Shown: piece after piece, positions 7,054 through 12,308 of the stretch
Numbering within the stretch: position 1 is the stretch's first letter
Layout: each line of letters begins with the position of its first letter
DNA from: Thermoplasmatota archaeon
GTDB lineage: Archaea; Thermoplasmatota; E2; DHVEG-1
Direction: 5' to 3'
NCBI GenBank assembly: GCA_022866015.1
Contig: JALHTX010000128.1
Coordinates: 1 to 12,308 of the forward strand
Length of the DNA stretch: 12,308 nt
Notes under the pieces: generated by a model
What the model was told of the DNA's origin: nothing
Seen by the model: only the letters and a program-made list of their open reading frames with translations
Database searches by the model: none
Translations under genes and position numbers: made by a program

Positions 7054-8493
7054 TCATGGTTGTTCAAAATACTTTAGATCTATATTTTCCCAATCGTTGT
7101 AATCATTCCAACCATGCGAACCATCTGAATAATCAAAAATTCGGTAAGTATATTGATAATTCATAATGCTTCTGTAGTTCCTAATAAGCCAGAAGCTTAT
7201 TTGCCAAGGATATTTTGCAAACCAGTTGTCACAACCAATTGGTTCTCCGAATCTTATTCCAAAGTTATGTCCCATTTCATGCATCATTGCAGATCCATAG
7301 AAGTTTTCTAATGTTTTATCTTCGTATATTATTTTTTTTGTGTTTTTTTCCATCTGACTACTTGATATTACAAAACCGTTCGTACCAGGAATATAGCCCC
7401 AATAAGGTGCTGTGTCTCCGCTGAATGCATAGCCTTTCATATCGCAAAGGTTTACTATTATTGCATAATGAAATACTCCACGACGCCAGTTATTTTCTAT
7501 GTTATGAGTAAAATAATCGTTGTATATCTCAAGTAATGTTGTTTGATTTGTTTTATCTTCAAAGGATATTAGTTCACTTCCATTTTCTTCGCCGGTGTCC
7601 AAATGGAAAACTATATTTCTTCTATGAAAAGGGTTTTTCAAACAATCTTTTGCTTTTTCAGGTATAACGCTTTTTTCTCCATTAGGCCCTTCTTCCATCC
7701 AGTCAACTTCTAAGAAAATATCTTGTCTAAATGGATCAGAAAAAAATGCTGATGTTAGATATTCCTCGTAGTTATTAATACTGTCTTCATCAGGATCAAT
7801 ATTTTTATGATCATCTGCCTCTATTGGGTTGTAACCCCAAGTATGTTCCCATTTTAATGGGATGCCATCTTTATCAGTGTCGTCATTTGTATTGTCAATT
7901 TCAGGATCTGTTCCATATTCATTTACCTCGATCCAATATGGTATTTCATCGTTGTCAAAATCATTTTGATAAATGTTAAACCATATTTCACAATCTCTTT
8001 CATCTCCATATATACTTCCATCATCGCAACCACATAATCTACCATAACCGCTTGGGTCTCCTAATTGATCATCACCAGTCCAACGTCCTGTTTTGATACT
8101 ATATTGCAGTTCAATATAATCATCTTCATTTCCAATGTCACATATAGCATCCTCGTCATTTGAGTTCCATAACTCAATTTTTACTGTTACAAACTCTTGA
8201 TCATCTGGGACGTCTAAAGTTACTAAAAATCGTGGATCGTAGATATATTTTGTATTATGCCAGATTTCACTTGTAAATTTCTGGTCATTAATGCATACTT
8301 TAGCAAAAAAATCAGCTTCAGATAAATCATCAATTTCATAAAGAGCCCTTATAGTTAGTATCTCAACTGTGATGTTTATATCGACTAATGGATCAAAATC
8401 CTCTACAATCGTTTTTTCTAGTGATAATGCGTCAATTAAACCTGCTCCGCTTAAAAGTAACATTTGCACAAATATTATTACAGCTATTTTCAT
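7054..8493 (-). CDS. Secreted metzincin-like metalloprotease with calcium-binding aspartate repeats
   Basis: A 479-residue exported protein. Residues 1-22 form a signal peptide (hydrophobic core about 3-20). Residues about 35-135 look like a beta-sandwich, possibly C2-like. Residues 177-245 carry three acidic EF-hand/thrombospondin-3-like loops (DFDNDEIPYWIE, DDTDKDGIPLKWE, DPDEDSINNYEE), likely calcium sites. The C-terminal catalytic-like domain has HEMGH (405-409) and a Met-turn-like SIMNY (442-446), the metzincin pattern, and ends DYSDGSHG and NDWENIDL. In HExxHxxGxxH/D the third ligand is expected at residue 415, but this is Phe; Asp422 in GCDN is a candidate substitute. The family resembles secreted proteins I associate with uncultured Thermoplasmata, where extracellular protein degradation is plausible. 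The start at 8493 has GGGG about 4 bases upstream and a box A near 8552. It probably shares a transcript with hypE. Protease activity is inferred. Confidence 0.85.
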   Translation of the reverse strand: MKIAVIIFVQMLLLSGAGLIDALSLEKTIVEDFDPLVDINITVEILTIRALYEIDDLSEADFFAKVCINDQKFTSEIWHNTKYIYDPRFLVTLDVPDDQEFVTVKIELWNSNDEDAICDIGNEDDYIELQYSIKTGRWTGDDQLGDPSGYGRLCGCDDGSIYGDERDCEIWFNIYQNDFDNDEIPYWIEVNEYGTDPEIDNTNDDTDKDGIPLKWEHTWGYNPIEADDHKNIDPDEDSINNYEEYLTSAFFSDPFRQDIFLEVDWMEEGPNGEKSVIPEKAKDCLKNPFHRRNIVFHLDTGEENGSELISFEDKTNQTTLLEIYNDYFTHNIENNWRRGVFHYAIIVNLCDMKGYAFSGDTAPYWGYIPGTNGFVISSSQMEKNTKKIIYEDKTLENFYGSAMMHEMGHNFGIRFGEPIGCDNWFAKYPWQISFWLIRNYRSIMNYQYTYRIFDYSDGSHGWNDYNDWENIDLKYFEQP

Positions 8494-8546
8494 TTTTCCC
8501 CAACATATTTTTCAATAATTAAGAGTAGAAATCATGATGCATAAGT

Positions 8547-8558
8547 TTTATTTATAAT
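8547..8558. promoter_or_regulatory. Shared bidirectional box A between protease and PQ-loop genes
   Basis: Plus strand TTTATAAT (8551-8558) is centred about 25 bases before the ATG at 8579. The minus strand reads ATTATAAATAAA, placing a start site near 8527 and a leader of about 34 bases for the protease gene. The same AT box could therefore serve both directions. Confidence 0.5.
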
Positions 8559-8578
8559 CTATGGTTCCTCTGCCTTTA

Positions 8579-8875
8579 ATGATCACAGAAATAATTTCCA
8601 AACTTTTTGGCCACTCACCAAATATTCATGATATAATAATAGCAACTGTAAGTTTTGCGTTTGGTTTTATTCTCTTGCCACAATTAAGAGAGGTTTGGAA
8701 GGGAAAAATTAGTCTGAATCTTTATACTTCAAGTCTTACAACCATAGGCCTTATTATTCTTACACTTAACTTTTTTGTAATGGGATTTTGGGTAAGCTTT
8801 GCAGCAGATTTTTTCAACTCAGTAATCTGGGGTTTATTGTATATATTCTCATATAGAAACATTAAGAAAAAATAA
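8579..8875 (+). CDS. Small three-helix PQ-loop (SemiSWEET-like) membrane protein
   Basis: A 98-residue protein with three hydrophobic helices at about 18-36, 51-69 and 71-91 and a Lys-rich C-terminus. A Pro-Gln pair (residues 34-35, in FGFILLPQLREVWKGK) sits at the end of the first helix, followed by a basic loop. This is the layout of SemiSWEET/PQ-loop proteins, whose characterised bacterial members dimerise into sugar transporters. The substrate here is unknown, and the match is by topology and the PQ motif rather than close identity. I place the start at 8579 rather than the in-frame ATG at 8561: no SD precedes either, and 8579 lies at the leaderless distance from the box A at 8551-8558. 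It converges with the MTA phosphorylase gene 7 bases downstream. Confidence 0.75.
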   Translation: MITEIISKLFGHSPNIHDIIIATVSFAFGFILLPQLREVWKGKISLNLYTSSLTTIGLIILTLNFFVMGFWVSFAADFFNSVIWGLLYIFSYRNIKKK

Positions 8876-8882
8876 TTCTTTA

Positions 8883-9743
8883 TTACCTCATAAAACGATC
8901 TAGAAGTACTTTGTTAACCTGAGGATTACCTTTTTCTTTGATTAAATCTAGTTTTGTAATCAAAGCATAGTTTAGTGCATTTCTACACTCGCAGTCACGT
9001 ATGTATTTTATCGTTGGAACGAGCCTTTTAATAATTTCTGCTGTGTTTTTCTCGTTTTTCTTAAGATTTTCTACCACATTAGCAACACTTACATCTTTTT
9101 GTCCTTCATACCAACAATCATAATCTGTAACATTAAGTATACCACATAAGCACATCTCTGCTTCACGAGCAAGTTTTGCCTCAGGTGCAAGTGTCATACC
9201 AACTACATCAACATTCCAACTACGATACAGGTTCGATTCAGCCCGTGTTGAAAATTGTGGGCCCTCCATACATATATAGGTTCCACGATGTACATCTAAT
9301 TTTTGTTTTTTTACTGCATCATAAGCAAGATCAGATAGTCTTTTACAAAAAGGGTCTGCAAACCCAACATGAACTGTGATTCCATCTTCAAAAAAAGTTG
9401 TTGCACGTTTAAAACTTCTATCTATCAACTGATCTGCTATTAAAAAATCACATGGTTTTATTTGTTTTTTAAGACTTCCAACTGCAGCAATTGATATTAG
9501 GTATTCTACACCACATTGCTTCATTGCAAAAACATTAGCCCGATAATTCACTTTATGTGGTGGATATATATGTCCTTTACCGTGACGTGATAAAAAAGCA
9601 ACATCGACGTCTTGTATTTTTCCAATAGTTATTTTATCAGAGGGTTTTCCAAAAGGAGTATTTATCTCTATTTCTTCAGCATTTTTTATTATACCTATAT
9701 TGTATAATCCGCTACCGCCAATTATTCCAACTTTAACTGTCAT
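8883..9743 (-). CDS. mtnP: S-methyl-5'-thioadenosine phosphorylase
   Basis: A 286-residue cytosolic trimeric-type nucleoside phosphorylase that splits methylthioadenosine with phosphate into adenine and 5-methylthioribose-1-phosphate. Family motifs are GIIGGSGLY (6-14), SRHGKGHIYPPHKVNYRAN (52-70), AAVGSL (86-91), CMEGPQFSTRAES (158-170), VVGMTLAPEAKLAREAEM (180-197) and NVTDYDCW (204-211). Asp207 and Asp209 match the pair that contacts adenine in MTA phosphorylases, supporting MTA over inosine/guanosine substrates. A C-terminal Cys-x-Cys (251-253, CEC) is like the disulfide motif described in archaeal MTA phosphorylases. The start at 9743 has no SD, so it may be leaderless, with a poor box A near 9768. 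It is divergent from apt, the next enzyme on adenine, across 62 bases. Confidence 0.93.
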   Translation of the reverse strand: MTVKVGIIGGSGLYNIGIIKNAEEIEINTPFGKPSDKITIGKIQDVDVAFLSRHGKGHIYPPHKVNYRANVFAMKQCGVEYLISIAAVGSLKKQIKPCDFLIADQLIDRSFKRATTFFEDGITVHVGFADPFCKRLSDLAYDAVKKQKLDVHRGTYICMEGPQFSTRAESNLYRSWNVDVVGMTLAPEAKLAREAEMCLCGILNVTDYDCWYEGQKDVSVANVVENLKKNEKNTAEIIKRLVPTIKYIRDCECRNALNYALITKLDLIKEKGNPQVNKVLLDRFMR

Positions 9744-9805
9744 AGTTTTGACTGAATAGAAATAACTAAAAAAGCTTTTTGCTTTACCAGTAAAAGGTTA
9801 GAAAA
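9744..9805. promoter_or_regulatory. Divergent mtnP/apt control region
   Basis: This 62-bp gap must hold the promoters of both genes. It contains a perfect palindrome AAAAAGCTTTTT (9769-9780) and next to it an imperfect inverted repeat CTTTAC/GTAAAAG (9782-9796). Box A matches are weak on both strands. The symmetry could be an operator for joint control, which is inference. Confidence 0.4.
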
Positions 9806-10360
9806 ATGGATCAGAGGAAAAAAATATTTTTTATGACTCAATCAATAAAATCAAAAATTAGAACTGTTCCACATTGGCCAAAACAAGGTATTATGTTTCG
9901 CGATATAACAACACTTCTAAAAGATGCTCAAGGTTTTAAAGAAACAATTGACTTATTATATGAGCGATATAAAGATAAAAAAATCGATAAAGTAGTTGGA
10001 ATTGAAAGCCGCGGTTTTATCTTTGGTGCACCCCTTGCATATTTATTAGAAACGGGTTTCGTTCCTATTCGTAAACCTGGTAAGCTTCCTGCAGAATGTG
10101 AAAGCGAAGAATACAATCTTGAATATGGAAAAGATAAAATCGAAATACATAAAGATGCAATAAATAAAGGTGACAGAGTCCTTATTGTCGATGATCTTAT
10201 TGCAACAGCAGGTACTGCTAGTGCTGCAAGAAACCTTGTTAAAAAACTAGGTGGAATAATAGTAGAGTGTGCATTTATAGTTGAATTAGTTGATCTTAAA
10301 GGTAGGGATAAACTAAAGGGTGAGAATATTTATTCAGTTGTTGAGTTCGAAGGAGAATAA
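9806..10360 (+). CDS. apt: Adenine phosphoribosyltransferase
   Basis: A 184-residue type I phosphoribosyltransferase that makes AMP from adenine and PRPP in the cytosol. Motifs are KSKIRTVPHWPKQGIMFRDI (15-34) including the APRT hood GIMFRDITTLL, VGIESRGFIFGAPLAY (64-79), RKPGKLPAE (89-97), and the PRPP loop VLIVDDLIATAGTASAA (125-141), where the usual ATGGT reads ATAGT. The start at 9806 is chosen for AAGG (9794-9797) 8 bases upstream; an in-frame ATG at 9833 would give a protein nearer the usual N-terminus but its GAGG is 15 bases away, so the first nine residues are uncertain. With the divergent mtnP it recycles the adenine of methylthioadenosine. It heads a tight unit with the flavoprotein (5-base gap) and hycI. 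Confidence 0.93.
   Translation: MDQRKKIFFMTQSIKSKIRTVPHWPKQGIMFRDITTLLKDAQGFKETIDLLYERYKDKKIDKVVGIESRGFIFGAPLAYLLETGFVPIRKPGKLPAECESEEYNLEYGKDKIEIHKDAINKGDRVLIVDDLIATAGTASAARNLVKKLGGIIVECAFIVELVDLKGRDKLKGENIYSVVEFEGE
10349..10356 (+). promoter_or_regulatory. SD supporting a TTG start for the flavoprotein gene
   Basis: GAAGGAGA lies inside the last codons of apt, with the GGAG ending 10 bases before TTG at 10366. No ATG or GTG in frame lies near the N-terminus, and the protein must include the residue 8-14 FAD-binding glycine motif, so TTG is the likely start. Confidence 0.6.
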
Positions 10361-10365
10361 AAAAT

Positions 10366-11736
10366 TTGATTTATGATGTAGTAATAATTGGTGCTGGACC
10401 TGCTGGTTTGTTTGCAGCCTATGAATTAGCTACTAATTCATTACTTAAAGTTTTGATTATAGATAAAGGTAAAGACATTAAAGATAGAATTTGTCCATCT
10501 ATGAAAGAGATTAGACGATGTCTAAAATGTAAACCATGTAATATTTTATGTGGTCTAGGCGGCGCTGGTGGTCTTTCCGATGGAAAGCTTAATTTGAAAT
10601 CTGATATTGGTGGTAATCTAGAAGAATTTGTATCACGAAGTGAAGCAGATAATTTGATCGAAAAAATCGATAAACTTTTTTTAGAGCATGGTGCTTCAAT
10701 GAAGCTATACGGTAAAGATTCTGTTTTTTTAGAAAAAAAAGCAGCAACATGTGGCATTGAATTTATACCAATCCCTCAGCGTCATATCGGTTCAGATATA
10801 CTTCCAAGTGTTGTCACATCAATTAAGAATTTTCTTGAAAGCAAAGGCGTTATTTTTAGATTAAACACAGAAGTTAAACAGATTAAAAAAAATGGTATAT
10901 ATACCCTTGTTCTTTCTAATGGAAACGAAATCCAGTCACATTTTATTATTGTAGCAGCCGGTCGTGCTGGCTCTGATTGGTTTAAATCTGAAGCAGATAG
11001 ACTCGGAATAAAAACTCGTTTTGCACCTATAGATATAGGAGTGCGTGTTGAGGTTCCTGCTGTTGTAATGGAAAATATAATTGAGTATGCATGGGATCCT
11101 AAGTTTCATATAAATACAAAAAAATATGATGATTTTGTCAGAACTTTTTGTACTTGCCCCAATGGTTTTGTTGTAACGGAAGACTATGGAGAATACATCT
11201 GTGTGAATGGCCATAGCAGTAATACTGAGAAATCAGATAACACTAATTTTGCGCTATTAACAAAAATAGAGCTTACTGAACCTGTAGAAAATTCTACAGC
11301 CTACGGTGTATCTATTGCAAAACTAGCAACAACTATCGGTGGTCGTATGCCTATTATTCAGCGACTTGAGGATTTAAGAAGTGGCCATCGTTCAACCATA
11401 TCAAGAATTGAGAAATCCTTTGTTAAACCAACACTAAAAAATGCGACACCTGGCGATATATCTATGGCTTTGCCGCATAGAATTGTAGAAAATGTAATAG
11501 AAGGAATTGAACAACTAGATAGGGTAATTCCAGGTGTTAATAGTGACTCAACACTTTTGTATGCTCCTGAGATTAAGTTTTATTCTATGCGTTTTATTGT
11601 AAATAAAGATCTCGAAACTAATTTACCAAATTGTTTTGCCGCTGGTGACGGTGCTGGTTTATCTCGTGGTATAATTACTAGTGCTGCAACTGGTATTATC
11701 GCAGCTCATGGGATTATGAAAAAAACTGGCATATAA
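10366..11736 (+). CDS. Uncharacterised FAD-dependent dehydrogenase (COG2509 type)
   Basis: A 456-residue cytosolic flavoprotein. The N-terminal dinucleotide fold has VVIIGAGPAGLFAAYELA (5-22) with an acidic end to the second strand (IIDKG, 31-35); a second FAD-contact stretch is IVAAGRAGSDW (195-205); the C-terminal FAAGDGAGLSRGIITSAATG (424-443) closes the flavin site. Between them is a Cys cluster (Cys43, 52, 55, 58, 62 in ICPSMKEIRRCLKCKPCNIL) just before GLGGAGGLSDGKL (63-75), and a CTC pair (262-264). This pattern fits the COG2509 group of NAD(P)/FAD-dependent oxidoreductases, whose substrate I do not know. The Cys residues could be redox-active or bind metal. The start codon is TTG at 10366. 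The stop is merged with the SD of hycI, so apt, this gene and hycI form one tight unit. Confidence 0.88.
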   Translation: MIYDVVIIGAGPAGLFAAYELATNSLLKVLIIDKGKDIKDRICPSMKEIRRCLKCKPCNILCGLGGAGGLSDGKLNLKSDIGGNLEEFVSRSEADNLIEKIDKLFLEHGASMKLYGKDSVFLEKKAATCGIEFIPIPQRHIGSDILPSVVTSIKNFLESKGVIFRLNTEVKQIKKNGIYTLVLSNGNEIQSHFIIVAAGRAGSDWFKSEADRLGIKTRFAPIDIGVRVEVPAVVMENIIEYAWDPKFHINTKKYDDFVRTFCTCPNGFVVTEDYGEYICVNGHSSNTEKSDNTNFALLTKIELTEPVENSTAYGVSIAKLATTIGGRMPIIQRLEDLRSGHRSTISRIEKSFVKPTLKNATPGDISMALPHRIVENVIEGIEQLDRVIPGVNSDSTLLYAPEIKFYSMRFIVNKDLETNLPNCFAAGDGAGLSRGIITSAATGIIAAHGIMKKTGI

Positions 11737-11747
11737 GGAGTTAATAA

Positions 11748-12185
11748 ATGGATTTTTTGGTAATGTGCATCGGAAATCCCCAAGGTGGTGATGATGCAAT
11801 AGGACCATATATTGCTGGAAAATTAAAAGAATTAAATATCGATGTTATTGACTGTGGTACAACTCCTGAAAATTATACAAGTGTTGTAAAGCAAATAAAT
11901 CCGAAAAAATTAATTATTATTGATGCAGCAGATATGGGACTTAAACCTGGTGAAATACGTATCGTTCCAAAAGAAAAAATTGGTGTTATGACAATAAGCA
12001 CACATGGAATTCCAACATCAGTATTAATGAATTATCTTGAACAATACGTAAAAGAAGTAATTTTAATAGGTATACAACCACAAAATATGTCTGGTGAAAT
12101 TACTACTAAAATAAAAGAAAAAGCAAGGTTTCTTGTTGAAAGTATAAAAGATAAGAAAATTAATACATTATCAGTTTTAAAATAA
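11748..12185 (+). CDS. hycI: HycI-type hydrogenase maturation protease (family M52)
   Basis: A 145-residue cytosolic endopeptidase family member that removes the C-terminal extension of a [NiFe]-hydrogenase large subunit after nickel insertion. The nickel-sensing residues known from HybD/HycI are present: Asp16 in GNPQGGDDAIGP (9-20), Asp62 in IDAADMGLKPGE (58-69) and His86 in TISTHGIPTS (82-91). The THGIP form resembles HycI rather than HybD/HyaD types. The start has AAGGAG (11735-11740) 7 bases upstream, overlapping the stop of the flavoprotein gene, so it is co-transcribed with apt and that gene. Its large-subunit target is not in this window; together with hypE it implies a hydrogenase encoded elsewhere. 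Confidence 0.92.
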   Translation: MDFLVMCIGNPQGGDDAIGPYIAGKLKELNIDVIDCGTTPENYTSVVKQINPKKLIIIDAADMGLKPGEIRIVPKEKIGVMTISTHGIPTSVLMNYLEQYVKEVILIGIQPQNMSGEITTKIKEKARFLVESIKDKKINTLSVLK

Positions 12186-12308
12186 TATTTTATTATACCT
12201 TGATTATATCAGATTATATTTTGATGCTCAGAGTATGAATCAAGGCGATTTAATTCTACAATAGCAGTTTAAAAATTTGGTAAACATTGTAAAAAATATA
12301 GGAAAGAC
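12186..12308. other. Terminal non-coding stretch, possible upstream region of next gene
   Basis: Apart from the inverted repeat, this stretch has a T-rich segment right after hycI (12186-12195), a weak box A-like TTTAAAAAT near 12269-12277, and an SD-like AGGAAAG near the very end. These could belong to a plus-strand gene starting just outside the window. No gene is visible here. Confidence 0.4.
12198..12245. repeat. Perfect 8-bp inverted repeat after hycI, with internal repeats
   Basis: CCTTGATT (12198-12205) and AATCAAGG (12238-12245) are exact reverse complements 32 bases apart. Inside are a smaller pair ATCA/TGAT (12208-12211, 12222-12225) and a tandem GATTATAT repeat with 10-base period (12202-12209, 12212-12219). 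It could fold as a nested hairpin (3' end structure or small RNA) or be an operator for a gene beyond the window. Nothing distinguishes these from sequence alone. Confidence 0.5.

Noticed and set aside
7041..7067. Longer hypE N-terminus beginning at 7067
   Set aside because: It would overlap the protease gene, has no SD, and adds nine residues before the normal HypE start, while the ATG at 7040 has GGAGG 5 bases upstream.
10419..11214. Minus-strand open frames opposite the flavoprotein gene
   Set aside because: They lie fully inside a well-supported coding region on the other strand and show no family motifs.
12221..12245. Possible C/D box guide RNA (TTGATGC in the 3' gap)
   Set aside because: The C-box match is poor and there is no CTGA D box at a proper distance.

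Overview
The window reads as an AT-rich piece of archaeal chromosome. TATA-like box A elements lie about 25-27 bp upstream of start codons, some genes look leaderless, others have strong GGAGG-type ribosome binding sites, and [NiFe]-hydrogenase maturation genes are present. A secreted protease with thrombospondin-3-like calcium motifs resembles a type I associate with low-GC, uncultured Thermoplasmata-like Euryarchaeota. That taxonomic placement is inference from gene content, because no rRNA or other phylogenetic marker is present. I see no insertion sequence, tRNA, rRNA, CRISPR array or phage gene. Eleven complete protein genes and one truncated gene fill nearly the whole window, and every intergenic gap is under 160 bp.

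Left part (1-1833, minus strand): a LemA-family membrane protein cut by the window edge, with its own promoter and SD. Upstream of it is a two-gene unit: an LsrF-like class I aldolase/thiolase followed closely by a small Cys-rich conserved protein. Divergent from these is a plus-strand M20C peptidase (PepD-like, 1967-3415). Next comes a plus-strand pair, a second LemA paralogue (apparently leaderless) and a DUF2207 membrane protein (TTG start, 4-bp overlap), a known envelope-associated pairing.

Middle (5985-8493, minus strand): a secreted zinc-protease-like protein with a HEMGH motif and a Met-turn but no canonical third zinc ligand. It is followed 13 bp later by hypE, the carbamoyl dehydratase that makes cyanide for [NiFe]-hydrogenase cofactors. 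Divergent from the protease is a small three-helix PQ-loop (SemiSWEET-like) protein. The two appear to share one AT-rich box A read in both directions.

Right part (8883-12185): methylthioadenosine phosphorylase (minus) and adenine phosphoribosyltransferase (plus) lie back to back across 62 bp. They catalyse consecutive steps: MTA to adenine plus methylthioribose-1-phosphate, then adenine to AMP. The plus-strand unit continues with an uncharacterised FAD-dependent dehydrogenase (TTG start) and a HycI-type hydrogenase maturation protease. HypE and HycI together imply a [NiFe]-hydrogenase elsewhere in the genome.

No wholly new multi-gene system is evident. The points most worth following are the metzincin-like protease lacking its third ligand, the LsrF-like aldolase with its Cys-rich partner in a genome segment that also handles MTA, the COG2509-type flavoprotein between purine salvage and hydrogenase maturation genes, and a perfect inverted repeat after the last gene.
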